This document shows, one piece after another, positions 48,377 through 58,208 of a stretch of DNA of 64,000 nucleotides. Source of the stretch: Candidatus Methylopumilus rimovensis (GTDB lineage Bacteria; Pseudomonadota; Gammaproteobacteria; Burkholderiales; Methylophilaceae); the NCBI RefSeq assembly GCF_006364615.1, contig NZ_CP040986.1, positions 930,001 to 994,000 of the forward strand, read 5' to 3'. The notes below the pieces were generated by a model. That model made no database searches. It saw only the letters and a list, made by a program, of their open reading frames with translations, and had not been told where the DNA came from. The translations under genes and the position numbers were made by a program. Each line of letters starts with the position of its first letter. Positions within the stretch are counted from its first letter, which is position 1.

Positions 48377-49096
48377 TTAAGACTTGGTGCTATTGAGCGC
48401 TTTTTCTATTTCTTTATAGGGTTGAGCCCCTAACATTCGCTTCCCATCTGAAAAAATCAAGGTAGGCGTTGATGTAATACCTAATTTTGAGCCTAACTCT
48501 AATATTAGTTCTGTAGGTGGCTGACATGTGACTTTCCCTGAAGGGAGTGCATCGTTAATTGCCCAATCTGCCCAAGCTTTTGAGCGATCTTTGGCACACC
48601 AAATCAACTGTGATTTATTCTTTGCGTCCGGATGAAGCTTTTCGATAGGGAATAAAAATGTATAAATTGTCACATTATTAAGATGTGTAAATTCATTTTG
48701 CTCAAGACGTTTGCAAAAAGGGCAATCCACATCTGCAAAAACAACTAACTTTCTCGAGCCATCGCCTTTAACTGTTTTAATAGCGGAATTAAGGGGCAAG
48801 GATGAAAAGTCTACTTTGGTGAGATCCTCAAGGCGCTCGCCGGTTAAATCTTTTTTTGTTTTAGGATCTACGATATGGCCTTCTGCAATAAGAAAAGAAA
48901 ACCTCTCATCAGTATAAATAATTTGACCCCCCATAAAAATTTCATAAAGCCCACTATAGGAAGTCTTCTTAATACTTTCTACTTTATATTTAGGGTAAGA
49001 GGCCTCAATCATTTTTTTTAGGCTAACTTCATCAGCCATTAAATAGAATGAAGGGAAAAATAAAATAAATAAGGCGATTTTTTTAAAAATTGTCAT
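48377..49096 (-). CDS. dsbC: Thiol:disulfide interchange protein DsbC
   Basis: A 239-residue periplasmic disulfide isomerase. A signal peptide (to about residue 21), an N-terminal dimerisation domain and a thioredoxin-like domain with D-V-D-C-P-F-C-K (Cys125, Cys128) and cis-proline region T-S-T-P-T-L. It corrects wrong disulfides and needs DsbD, which is not in the window. It directly follows the UbiH-type gene (stop and start adjacent). Confidence 0.93.
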   Translation of the reverse strand: MTIFKKIALFILFFPSFYLMADEVSLKKMIEASYPKYKVESIKKTSYSGLYEIFMGGQIIYTDERFSFLIAEGHIVDPKTKKDLTGERLEDLTKVDFSSLPLNSAIKTVKGDGSRKLVVFADVDCPFCKRLEQNEFTHLNNVTIYTFLFPIEKLHPDAKNKSQLIWCAKDRSKAWADWAINDALPSGKVTCQPPTELILELGSKLGITSTPTLIFSDGKRMLGAQPYKEIEKALNSTKS

Positions 49097-50263
49097 CTAA
49101 TGAGCTGCTTTCTCTATAAGAATTTTTTTAATTAAATGGTTTTGATTTATTTTGTTAAATCCAAAATTAATCACAAATTCAGGAATAAGGCTCTGGGATG
49201 AAAAAATATGGCTCAAATGATTCGTTAAATAAGTTAAAGATAATATATCGGTCTTTCTATTTCGATTGTATTTTTTAAGGAATTGCTTTAAACCAAGATC
49301 ATGATGATATTTTTTATTTGAGTTTAACAATTCATCAAACTCTATCACATCTCTTAAACCTAAATTTAAACCCTGGCCTGCGAGAGGGTGAACTTGATGT
49401 GCGGCATCTCCTATTAGAATAACTCGATCTGAAATTAATGATTCATTAATTTTCATACTCAAAGGAAAATATTGTCTCTTAGACAAAATATTAATATCTC
49501 CAAACTTTTCACCTAAGTCTTTTTTTAACTTAAGCAGAAACATTGGATCATCTAACTTTTTATATTCATCTAGGATATTGTCATTTAAAGAAAAAACGAC
49601 AGAATATTCATCTGTGTGAATAGGCAAAAGCGCCAAGATGCCATCTTGCATGAATTTTTGATAAGCACATCCTTGATGAGCTTTAGTACCTTTAATATTA
49701 AATACTAAAGCCGTTTGATTAAATGCTTTGTTCTTAACGTCAATAGATGTCTGGCTTCGCACCCATGAATTGGAACCGTCAGCTCCAATGACCAATTTAA
49801 ATTGATATCTTTTGCTCTTTGCATCAACAAGATTAATATGATCCATTTCAATATTCAAAGACTCAGCGCTATCAATTTTTATTTCATTATAACTAATTTT
49901 GCTTATTCGATTCTTAAAAGCATTTTCAAGATCATCATGATTGATAATAAACGCAAGCTCATTCATTCCAGCATCATAGGCATCAAAACTTAATGATGCA
50001 TTTTCTCTATTAGAATAAACCCTGATTTTATTTACTGGAGACATGAAATCTTTGTGCAAGAAATCACAAACGCCATTTTCTTCTAGCCATTCTTTAACGC
50101 CGGGTGTAATGGCATAAAATCTTGGGTCAGGTGCATTATTGTTAATAATTTTTGAATGAGATAGCAGACTTGTCTTGATAGCATATTTATCTAGAGTCAC
50201 TAATGTCGCCATGCCAGCGATGCCTGAACCCATAATCAATACATCACTTGAGCTTCCTTTCAT
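49097..50263 (-). CDS. FAD-dependent UbiH/UbiI/UbiF/VisC family hydroxylase
   Basis: A 388-residue flavoprotein. FAD-binding motif I-M-G-S-G-I-A-G-M-A near residue 10, D-P-R-F-Y-A-I-T in place of the usual D-x-R-x-x-A-L, and G-D-A-A-H-Q-V-H-P-L-A-G-Q-G-L-N-L-G near residue 282. It should hydroxylate a ring position in ubiquinone synthesis; which carbon (C1, C5 or C6) cannot be told. It overlaps ubiH by 4 bp, so a pair of hydroxylases is made together. Confidence 0.85.
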   Translation of the reverse strand: MKGSSSDVLIMGSGIAGMATLVTLDKYAIKTSLLSHSKIINNNAPDPRFYAITPGVKEWLEENGVCDFLHKDFMSPVNKIRVYSNRENASLSFDAYDAGMNELAFIINHDDLENAFKNRISKISYNEIKIDSAESLNIEMDHINLVDAKSKRYQFKLVIGADGSNSWVRSQTSIDVKNKAFNQTALVFNIKGTKAHQGCAYQKFMQDGILALLPIHTDEYSVVFSLNDNILDEYKKLDDPMFLLKLKKDLGEKFGDINILSKRQYFPLSMKINESLISDRVILIGDAAHQVHPLAGQGLNLGLRDVIEFDELLNSNKKYHHDLGLKQFLKKYNRNRKTDILSLTYLTNHLSHIFSSQSLIPEFVINFGFNKINQNHLIKKILIEKAAH

Positions 50264-51420
50264 TTACCGAAACTCATTTTATTTACTAGAAAATTTTTAA
50301 TAGGCTTAAAGTTATCTAAAAGAGATAAGCTCATACCTCTTGTTAAGGAAAGGACAACCAAATCATTCGAAAAAATGTTTACTAAAGAATCTGTAAAAAA
50401 AAGTGTCTTTTTTGTTTCTGATTTTCTTAACGAATAATATTGATTGATAAAACATTCAGATCCTACCTGGGAGGGTTCTGATTTATTTATTAATTTTGAC
50501 AAATCATAGGCATCTCTAATACCAGTATTAAATCCCTGTCCTGCGACTGGGTGCATTGTTTGAGCAGAATTACCAATAACAACCATACGTTTTTTTGGAA
50601 ATTCTTCAAGGATAATTTTTTTGAGTGGGAATGTAATAAAATTATCAGAATCAAGAAACTTTCCCACTCTGTCTCCAAAATGCTCATGTAATTTTTCTAA
50701 AAATAATTTTTTTGGTGCTTTAGCTAATGCTTGAATATCTTCATCTTTGCCAGTCCAAACCAAAGAAAATTCTTTGGGCCCATTAGGCAAAAGTGCAATA
50801 GGCCCCATGGAAGTAAACCGTTCATACGCAATTTTATTAGGGGGAATCTCAGAAGTGACTTTAGTTACAAGTGCCGTATGATTGTAACTGGTTTCTTTTT
50901 TCTTGAGGCCTTCAATTAAGGCTGTAGTATTTTTTCCACCATCAGCTAAGACTAAAAGTGGTGCCTCAATAGGGAGATCTTTATTGCCTCCATACAAAAT
51001 TGATCTATCTTTTTCATTTTTAATAGCCGACACTTCGAACTCATGAGTGATTTTTATTTTTGGAGATTGATTAACTGCTTCTTCAAGCACCTTTGATAAA
51101 GCACCATAAGAGACAATATAGCCTAAAGCTGGCAAATTATATTGGCTAGCCGATAATAAAGTACGCCCAAAGCTATTCTTTTGGCTTGTATGAATATCTT
51201 TTATTTCACTAATTTTTTTTTCTAAAGGACTCCAAATACCGAGATCTTCAAGAATGAGTTTTGTGCCGTAAGATAGAGCTAATGCACGTCCGTCAGAATG
51301 TGAATCATTTTTTCTTCTTGATTCTAAAAGATGTGAATTTTGATTTTGCTTTGCAAGTAATAATGAAAATACCAGCCCAACTGGGCCGGCGCCCACAATG
51401 AGATATTCTGAATTTTTCAT
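50260..51420 (-). CDS. ubiH: Ubiquinone biosynthesis hydroxylase, UbiH-like
   Basis: A 386-residue flavoprotein with V-G-A-G-P-V-G-L-V near residue 9, the UbiH-type D-G-R-A-L-A-L-S-Y-G-T near residue 44 and G-N-S-A-Q-T-M-H-P-V-A-G-Q-G-F-N-T-G (usual G-D/N-A-A-H-x-x-H-P). It is the better match of the two for UbiH, the 2-octaprenyl-6-methoxyphenol hydroxylase. It overlaps pepP by 4 bp; the pepP-ubiH order is an old proteobacterial one. Confidence 0.86.
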   Translation of the reverse strand: MKNSEYLIVGAGPVGLVFSLLLAKQNQNSHLLESRRKNDSHSDGRALALSYGTKLILEDLGIWSPLEKKISEIKDIHTSQKNSFGRTLLSASQYNLPALGYIVSYGALSKVLEEAVNQSPKIKITHEFEVSAIKNEKDRSILYGGNKDLPIEAPLLVLADGGKNTTALIEGLKKKETSYNHTALVTKVTSEIPPNKIAYERFTSMGPIALLPNGPKEFSLVWTGKDEDIQALAKAPKKLFLEKLHEHFGDRVGKFLDSDNFITFPLKKIILEEFPKKRMVVIGNSAQTMHPVAGQGFNTGIRDAYDLSKLINKSEPSQVGSECFINQYYSLRKSETKKTLFFTDSLVNIFSNDLVVLSLTRGMSLSLLDNFKPIKNFLVNKMSFGK

Positions 51421-52727
51421 TTTGCCATCAGGGTTTCAATCGACTCTATTGTCTTTGGGCTATCTTTTGTAAGCACTTCATGTCCATTATGAGTAACTAA
51501 AACATCATCTTCGATTCTTATTCCAATATTCCAAAATTCTTTTGGAATATTTGCAGATGGTCTAATGTAGCATCCTGGCTCCACTGTTAAAGTCATACCT
51601 GGTTTTAATTGCTTCCATTCTTGCGCTATCGTCTTATAGTCGCCTGCATCATGAACATCAAGGCCTAACCAATGGCCAGTTCTATGCATATAAAATTCTT
51701 TATAGGCGCCTGTTTCATAAATTTCCTGATGGCTTCCTTGGCATAAACCAAAGTCTTTGAATCCATCTATCAAAACTGATAATGCTGCTTCATGAGGCTC
51801 ATTCCAATTATGGTTAGATGAGACTTTACTTAATGCTGCGCTTTGGGCTTCTAATACCAATTGGTAAAAATCTTTTTGTATTTTTGAAAATTTACCATTT
51901 GCGGGAAATGTTCTTGATACGTCGGATGCGTAACCTTCTAATTCACATCCAGCATCTGTAAGAATAAGATCGCCATCTTGAATTTTAGAATTATTATCAA
52001 CGTAATGTAATGTGCATGCATTTTTTCCGGCAGCAACAATAGACTGGTAAGCTGGTGCGCGAACTCCATGACTCATAAATTCATGCAAAATTTCAGCTTC
52101 AAGTTCATATTCATACATATTAGGCCTTACAGATTTCATTGCACGGTTATGGGCAAGAGTTGCAATTTTTGCTGACCGCTTCATTATGTCAATTTCAAAG
52201 TCACTTTTTATAAGCCTCATATCATCAGCTATTTGACTAATATCTTCGATTGCTTGAGGGGCTTGAATTCCAGCTCTAGCCTTATCTCGCAAGACTTTAA
52301 TCCAATCATTAATTTTTTTATCATTAAGCGTATCTTGCCCTATTCGATAATATATTTTTTCGCGCCCTGAAATTTCTTTTAAAGCAATCTCATCTAATAA
52401 ATTTATGTCATAAGACTCATCAAATAAAAAAACTTCTTTTGCCTCTTTAGGCCCATATATAAAGCCATTCCATATTTCCATTTCTAGATTTTTATTACGA
52501 CAAAATAGTATGGTCTTTGGAGACTTTCCACCTAATACAAATAATACTGACCGAGACTCAGGAAATCCTGAAAAATAGTGGAAATAACTATCTGAGCGAT
52601 AAGGATAATGACTGTCTCGATTTCTAATTACCTCGTCAGTATTAAAAATGATTGCTACGCCATCACCAATTTTTTCAGTTAACGTATTTCTTCTTTTTTT
52701 AAATTCTTGATAATTTTTATGGTTCAT
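51417..52727 (-). CDS. pepP: Xaa-Pro aminopeptidase (aminopeptidase P)
   Basis: A 436-residue M24B peptidase. N-terminal AMP-N domain with S-H-Y-P-Y-R-S-D-S-Y-F-H-Y-F-S-G-F, then the pita-bread domain with metal ligands in L-T-D-A-G-C-E and S-D-V-S-R-T-F-P, H-R-T-G-H-W-L-G-L-D-V-H-D, E-P-G-C-Y and I-E-D-D. It removes an N-terminal residue before proline. It overlaps ubiH by 4 bp. Confidence 0.94.
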   Translation of the reverse strand: MNHKNYQEFKKRRNTLTEKIGDGVAIIFNTDEVIRNRDSHYPYRSDSYFHYFSGFPESRSVLFVLGGKSPKTILFCRNKNLEMEIWNGFIYGPKEAKEVFLFDESYDINLLDEIALKEISGREKIYYRIGQDTLNDKKINDWIKVLRDKARAGIQAPQAIEDISQIADDMRLIKSDFEIDIMKRSAKIATLAHNRAMKSVRPNMYEYELEAEILHEFMSHGVRAPAYQSIVAAGKNACTLHYVDNNSKIQDGDLILTDAGCELEGYASDVSRTFPANGKFSKIQKDFYQLVLEAQSAALSKVSSNHNWNEPHEAALSVLIDGFKDFGLCQGSHQEIYETGAYKEFYMHRTGHWLGLDVHDAGDYKTIAQEWKQLKPGMTLTVEPGCYIRPSANIPKEFWNIGIRIEDDVLVTHNGHEVLTKDSPKTIESIETLMAK

Positions 52728-52733
52728 TTTTAA

Positions 52734-53414
52734 TTAGCTCTTCAATTTTTCTTTTAATAAAAGATTAATTTCATTTAATCTCTCTGGCGTTCCTATATCA
52801 AACCAAAGCCCTTGATATGCTTCTCCGCTGATGTATTTCAAATCAATTAATTTTTTAAGTATAGGTGCTAATTTTGCAACAGGCTCTATACTGATATCTT
52901 CAAAAATTTCAGGCTGATAAATAGCAATCCCTGAAAATGTAAGCCTTTCTTTTCCTTCTAGCACAATTTGATTGTCTTTTAAAACAAAATCACCCTCAGG
53001 ATGTTGCTTAGGATTTTTAACCATTATTAAGTGGCCTTTACAGCCATTTAAGTTCCTATTTTTTATCGTGGCATAATTAAAATCAGTGTATATATCTGCA
53101 TTAACTACCAAAAATGGTTGATCCCCAATTAGCGGCAATGCTTTCTTAATACCACCTGCTGTTTCTAGTGGTGAGCCTTCTTTAGAATAGGTAATTTTAA
53201 GATTCCATCTTGAGCCATCGCCAATACAAGCCTCAATCATTTCTCCCAAATGCGCATGATTAATAATCACATCCTCAAAATTCGCTTTAGCTAATTTTTC
53301 TAAATGCCAAATAATCAATGGCTTTCCCGCAACCTCTAAAAGTGGTTTTGGTATGTGATCTGTAAGAGGGCGCATTCTTTCCCCCCTTCCAGCTGCTAGA
53401 ATCATTGCCTTCAT
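52734..53414 (-). CDS. murU: N-acetylmuramate 1-phosphate uridylyltransferase (MurU-like)
   Basis: A 226-residue nucleotidyltransferase: A-M-I-L-A-A-G-R-G-E-R-M-R-P-L-T at residues 3-18, P-K-P-L-L-E-V-A-G-K-P-L and V-N-A-D-I-Y as the metal-binding site. It sits next to a sugar-kinase-type gene and opposite lptD, the same layout as murU-amgK of Pseudomonas putida. It would make UDP-MurNAc for cell-wall recycling; the substrate is inferred from context. Confidence 0.85.
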   Translation of the reverse strand: MKAMILAAGRGERMRPLTDHIPKPLLEVAGKPLIIWHLEKLAKANFEDVIINHAHLGEMIEACIGDGSRWNLKITYSKEGSPLETAGGIKKALPLIGDQPFLVVNADIYTDFNYATIKNRNLNGCKGHLIMVKNPKQHPEGDFVLKDNQIVLEGKERLTFSGIAIYQPEIFEDISIEPVAKLAPILKKLIDLKYISGEAYQGLWFDIGTPERLNEINLLLKEKLKS

Positions 53415-53418
53415 AAGT

Positions 53419-54399
53419 TTATGTCGAGCTTAATCTATTCATCAGTTTTAATAAAGGATGGAAATCCTTATAGCGCTCACATGCCCTGATCGTGTAATTT
53501 TCAACGGCTGGTAAATCATTCAAATAATTTGCTTTATGGTCTCTGTAATTTAAGCGGGCAAAAATACCTAAAACTTTTAAATGCCTTTGGACCCCCATCC
53601 ATTCAAAATCTCTATAGAACTCTGCGAAGTCATCTTGCACTTTAAGTTTATTTTGTTTGGCATGCTCCCAATATCGAATAAGCCAGTCTATGACCTCTTC
53701 CTCACTCCAAACAATATAAGCATCTTTAAATAAGGACACAAGATCATAGACGATAGACCCTTTGACTGCGTCTTGAAAATCTAAAATGCCCGGATTTTCT
53801 CCCAGATCGCCATTACAAAACATTAAATTTCTAGAATGAAAATCTCTATGCACAAAAACTTGGGTGTGAGATTTAATATTTTGAATTAGCAAATCAAAAG
53901 TTGAATCAAGTACATTCTTATCCGAATCATTCATTTCATAAGATTTATGGAATTTAAGATACCAATCAGGAAATAATCTAAGTTCTTGCATCAATAATGC
54001 ATCGTCATAGAGTTTGAGTGACTGAGTATCAGCATTTTTTTGAATTTTAATTAGCGCTAAATAGGCATCTCTATAGAGCAATGATGCATTTTGATGATTA
54101 AGCTCATCAAGATAAGTTTTATTACCCAAATCTGACAACAATAAAAACCCTGCTTTAAGATCTGCCTCATAAACTTTGGGGACATTTAAACCTGCATTAA
54201 GAAGAGTATTCGCTATGTCAACAAAGGGCTTTGAATTTTCTTTTTCAGGAGGGGCGTCCATCAAAATATAAGATTGATTATTAGACATGACGCGGAAATA
54301 ACGCCGAAAACTAGCGTCTGATGAAGCAGGTTTTATCGTATACTCTTGATTTTTAAGAATATTATTTAACCATTCAGTGATTTGAAGTTCGCGAGTCAC
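53419..54399 (-). CDS. amgK: N-acetylmuramate/N-acetylglucosamine kinase (AmgK-like)
   Basis: A 326-residue aminoglycoside-phosphotransferase-fold kinase. Catalytic loop F-V-H-R-D-F-H-S-R-N-L-M near residue 189 and metal site I-L-D-F-Q-D-A near residue 214. D-A-S-F-R-R-Y-F-R near residue 25 is typical of AmgK. It phosphorylates MurNAc at the anomeric carbon for MurU, letting recycled peptidoglycan bypass MurA/fosfomycin. Paired with murU 4 bp away and divergent from lptD. Confidence 0.85.
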   Translation of the reverse strand: MTRELQITEWLNNILKNQEYTIKPASSDASFRRYFRVMSNNQSYILMDAPPEKENSKPFVDIANTLLNAGLNVPKVYEADLKAGFLLLSDLGNKTYLDELNHQNASLLYRDAYLALIKIQKNADTQSLKLYDDALLMQELRLFPDWYLKFHKSYEMNDSDKNVLDSTFDLLIQNIKSHTQVFVHRDFHSRNLMFCNGDLGENPGILDFQDAVKGSIVYDLVSLFKDAYIVWSEEEVIDWLIRYWEHAKQNKLKVQDDFAEFYRDFEWMGVQRHLKVLGIFARLNYRDHKANYLNDLPAVENYTIRACERYKDFHPLLKLMNRLSST

Positions 54400-54592
54400 A
54401 ATAAAAAATACCTAGCAATTTTTAAAAAAAATTCTACATTTAACGCAATTAGCTTAATTAAGTAAATTATATAACTACCTGATTATTAATAAATTTAAGT
54501 TGATAAAATAGCTAAAATATGAGATTTTAACGTTTATGAAATATTCAACATTAAAACTATAGTACCCCTACTTGCTCCTTCAGCAAAATTCC

Positions 54593-56875
54593 ATGTTTAG
54601 AAAAACAATCTCACTGCTATGGGTATTGCTTTTGCTGCTTCCTCAGCTTTCATCTGCTGAAGATTTGTTAAGCGAAAAACAATCTCCAGAAATTTCTCAA
54701 GACTTAGTTGAAATTGAAGGCGAGAATCTTGAAACCCTTCTTGATCGCAAAATGAAAGCTAGAGGTAATGCAATCCTTAAGAAAGGTAATAAAACGATTA
54801 AAGCCGAAGTGATTGAGTATGATGAAATCTCGGAAAAACTAATAACGCAAGGGAATACATCCATAGAATTAGAAAACATCTCCCTTACTGGCTCATCACT
54901 TAATTATAAACTAACTGACTATACAGGGCAGATGGACGACGTAAGCTTTAATTTAAAGTCTCAAAAAAAAGAACAAACAGTTATTAAAAAGGGTTATGAA
55001 ATAACCAAACATAACTATAATTATCGCGGGGATGCTAAAACAATTTTTTTTGATGGTGAAAACAAAAAACGCCTCCAATCTAGCAGGATAACAACCTGTG
55101 AAGCTAATTCAGATGACTGGTATATCAAATCAAAAAATATCGAAATTGATACAAAAAAAGATCAAGTAAAAGCTTCAAATGCTTTAGTTGAATTTAAAGG
55201 CGTCCCTATTTTTTATATGCCAAGTACAAGCTTTTCCCTTAATAAGAATAGACAATCTGGTTTTTTATCTTCGACATTTGGTACCACCACTAGAAGTGGT
55301 TTTGATCTTCGAATACCTTATTACTTTAATATTTCACCTAATATGGATGCAACTCTATCAGCAAGGCATTTGGGCAGAAGAGGTCCTATGGCAGAAGGTC
55401 AATTTCGCTACCTAACTGAGAACTATTCCGGAGTTAATGAACTTCAATACATGAATCATGATGAGGCAAGTGGCCAAGATAATCGATATTTTTTAAAACT
55501 CACTCATCAGCATCAATTTGGTAGGGGCTGGTCAGGATCTTATGACCTACAAAAAGTATCAGACAATAATTATTTTGCTGATTTGGCATCTATGATCCAA
55601 GTCACTAGCGTAGTAAATTTACCTCAAAGAGCAAATCTAAATTATTCAGGTGATATTTGGAAATTAAACGTTTTAACAGAAAAATATCAAACATTAACTA
55701 ATGCATTAAATTCCCCATATCAGAGACTTCCACAAGTCAATCTCTCAGGAAATAAAGACTTCGATAATTTCACATTAGACCTTAAGTCACAATGGACTCT
55801 TTTTGATAGGGATGATAAGTTCAAGTTTACAGGTAACCAACAGATTACCGGGAGTAGATTGAGCATGACACCAGCAATCACTATTCCATTAACCTCTAAT
55901 TATGGATATATTAAGCCGAAAGTATCTACAAACATACGATCTTATAATCTTAATCATTCACCTGATAATAACAAAGATATAATCACGCCCATTTTTTCTC
56001 TGGATAGCGGTGTTTATCTCGACAGAAATATAAATTTTTTAAGTCAAAATTATACAAACACGCTTGAACCCAGATTATTTTATGTCTACATTCCATATAA
56101 AGATCAATCAGTATTACCTAATTTTGACACAGGCCTTGCTGATTTAAATATGCAAACTTTATTTTATGAAAATCAATACAATGGACTAGATCGAATAAAC
56201 GATGCAAATCAATTAACTGCATCGGTTACATCTAAAATTTTAGATAAAAATGGCAAGGAGAGATTATCAGCCATAATTGCACAAAGGTATTATTTTGAAG
56301 ACAGAAGAGTTTTTGGTAATGATCAATTGGATGCTAAAAAAGCAAATTCAGATATTTTTATGGGTGCATCAGCAAAATTACCAAATTCACTTAACTTAGA
56401 TGCCATGTTTCAATTTAACCCGAGCTCTAACAGTTTATTAAGAAGCACGCTTGGGGCTCGATATAATCCAGAGCCAGGAAAAATGCTCAATGTGAGCCAT
56501 CGATTAATTGATAATATTATTGATAATAATCAAAATTTAGAAGTTTTTAATGTGGCGGGCCAGTGGCCTCTTGGAAACAGATTCTATTCTATTGGTCGCT
56601 ATAATTATGATTTGAAGGCTTCACAAACGATTGAAGTTTTAGCGGGAGTTGAATACGACGGTGGCTGCTGGGTTGCAAGATCAATTTTTGACAGAATATC
56701 ATTACCAACAACTCCAGAAGCAAATTATGCATTTTTTGTACAGCTTGAATTAAATGGTATAGGATCTATAGGATCAGATGCAAATAGATTAAATACCTTT
56801 TTGTACAGAAATGTTCCAGGCTTGAGAACGGTCAATCAAATCCCAGATGTTAATCGTCAGGCAAACTTTAACTAA
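54593..56875 (+). CDS. lptD: LPS-assembly protein LptD
   Basis: A 760-residue outer-membrane protein. I chose the ATG at 54593 over TTG 54572 because it begins a normal signal peptide (cleavage near S-S-A-E). The N-domain is OstA/LptA-like (residues 45-150), followed by a long beta-barrel. Only two cysteines occur, Cys169 and Cys692, one on each side, so only one interdomain disulfide is possible. With LptE (63133) it inserts LPS in the outer leaflet. It starts lptD-surA-pdxA-ksgA. Confidence 0.93.
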   Translation: MFRKTISLLWVLLLLLPQLSSAEDLLSEKQSPEISQDLVEIEGENLETLLDRKMKARGNAILKKGNKTIKAEVIEYDEISEKLITQGNTSIELENISLTGSSLNYKLTDYTGQMDDVSFNLKSQKKEQTVIKKGYEITKHNYNYRGDAKTIFFDGENKKRLQSSRITTCEANSDDWYIKSKNIEIDTKKDQVKASNALVEFKGVPIFYMPSTSFSLNKNRQSGFLSSTFGTTTRSGFDLRIPYYFNISPNMDATLSARHLGRRGPMAEGQFRYLTENYSGVNELQYMNHDEASGQDNRYFLKLTHQHQFGRGWSGSYDLQKVSDNNYFADLASMIQVTSVVNLPQRANLNYSGDIWKLNVLTEKYQTLTNALNSPYQRLPQVNLSGNKDFDNFTLDLKSQWTLFDRDDKFKFTGNQQITGSRLSMTPAITIPLTSNYGYIKPKVSTNIRSYNLNHSPDNNKDIITPIFSLDSGVYLDRNINFLSQNYTNTLEPRLFYVYIPYKDQSVLPNFDTGLADLNMQTLFYENQYNGLDRINDANQLTASVTSKILDKNGKERLSAIIAQRYYFEDRRVFGNDQLDAKKANSDIFMGASAKLPNSLNLDAMFQFNPSSNSLLRSTLGARYNPEPGKMLNVSHRLIDNIIDNNQNLEVFNVAGQWPLGNRFYSIGRYNYDLKASQTIEVLAGVEYDGGCWVARSIFDRISLPTTPEANYAFFVQLELNGIGSIGSDANRLNTFLYRNVPGLRTVNQIPDVNRQANFN

Positions 56876-56882
56876 TTTTCAA

Positions 56883-58199
56883 ATGCAATTTAAAAAATTA
56901 ATATTAAATATTTATTTGGCCTTAATTGTCTTTGGCTTAATATCCTCTTCTTTCGGGCAAACAAAACCTGAATCTGATATTAAAAAACTTGATCGTATTA
57001 TTGCTATCGTTGATCAAGATGTAATTACAGAAAAAGAATTGCAAGAAAAAATAAATTCGGTTACTAGCAATCTCAAAAGTCAAAAAATTGAAATCCCTTT
57101 AGAAAGTATCTTGAGAAAACAAGTGATAGAAAGATTAATATCAAACAGTATTCAAATCCAACTTGCTAATCAAACCGGACTAAAAATTAGCGATGCCCAA
57201 GTTGATAAAACTATTGAACGTATCGCAGAAAAAAATAAACTGAATGTGGTTGATTTCAAAAAAAACCTAGAAACTGATGGCACTAATTTTTATAAGTTTA
57301 GAGAAGAAATTAGAAATGAAATCACGATTGCGCAATTGAAAGAACGTGAGGTTGATAGCAAAATTTTAATCACTGATGGAGAAATTGATAACTTCCTAAA
57401 TGCACAATCAAAAGAATTTCAAGACGAATTTGAAGTTGCTCATATTCTTATTCGCGTTCCTGAAGATGCATCGCCTGAAAAAATTGATAAATTAAAGAAT
57501 AAAGCTGAGGAAGCCGTTAAGCAAATTCAATCAGGTAAAAATTTTACTCAAGTTTCTGCAATATTTTCAGAAACACCAAATGCGCTTGAAGGTGGGAATC
57601 TGGGCTGGAAAAAGGCTTCAGATTTACCAACATTATTTGTAGATGCTCTAAAAAAAACCGAAGTGGGTAAACTTACCTCTATTTTAAGAAGTCCTAATGG
57701 TTTTCATATTCTTAAACTGATCAACAAAAAAGGGTCTAGTGGTCCTCTAGTTGTTGAACAAACACATGTGAGGCATATTTTAATTAAACTTTCTGAAATT
57801 ACTTCGGAAAATGAAGGTCGTCAAAAGCTGATCGGCATTAAAGAGCGTTTAGAAAATGGCACGAAGTTTGAGGATATGGCAAAGCAATATTCAGAAGACC
57901 CTTCTTCAAATAACGGTGGCGATTTAGGCTGGATCAATCCAGGAGATACTGTTCCTGAGTTTGAAAAAACAATCAAGCAGCTTAATATTAATCAAATCAG
58001 CGATCCTATTAAGACTCCGTTTGGATGGCATCTTATCCAGGTTCTGGAAAGAAGATCTCAGGATATGTCGAAGGAATCAGCTCGAATTCAAGCCAGGCAA
58101 CAAATCAAAATGCGAAAATCTGAAGAGGCTTACCAAGACTGGCTTCAAGAATTAAGGGATCGCTCTTTTGTAGAGCTTCGTTTAGAAGATAATTTTTAA
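56883..58199 (+). CDS. surA: Chaperone SurA
   Basis: A 438-residue periplasmic chaperone. The frame is open from 56847 but the ATG at 56883, 7 bp after lptD, gives a correct signal peptide (to S-S-F-G). The SurA N-domain starts L-D-R-I-I-A-I-V-D-Q-D-V-I-T; two parvulin domains follow (A-H-I-L-I-R near 185 and R-H-I-L-I-K near 297), the second with G-G-D-L-G-W. It escorts outer-membrane proteins, including LptD, to the Bam complex. Confidence 0.95.
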   Translation: MQFKKLILNIYLALIVFGLISSSFGQTKPESDIKKLDRIIAIVDQDVITEKELQEKINSVTSNLKSQKIEIPLESILRKQVIERLISNSIQIQLANQTGLKISDAQVDKTIERIAEKNKLNVVDFKKNLETDGTNFYKFREEIRNEITIAQLKEREVDSKILITDGEIDNFLNAQSKEFQDEFEVAHILIRVPEDASPEKIDKLKNKAEEAVKQIQSGKNFTQVSAIFSETPNALEGGNLGWKKASDLPTLFVDALKKTEVGKLTSILRSPNGFHILKLINKKGSSGPLVVEQTHVRHILIKLSEITSENEGRQKLIGIKERLENGTKFEDMAKQYSEDPSSNNGGDLGWINPGDTVPEFEKTIKQLNINQISDPIKTPFGWHLIQVLERRSQDMSKESARIQARQQIKMRKSEEAYQDWLQELRDRSFVELRLEDNF

Positions 58200-58208
58200 T
58201 TTCTTATT

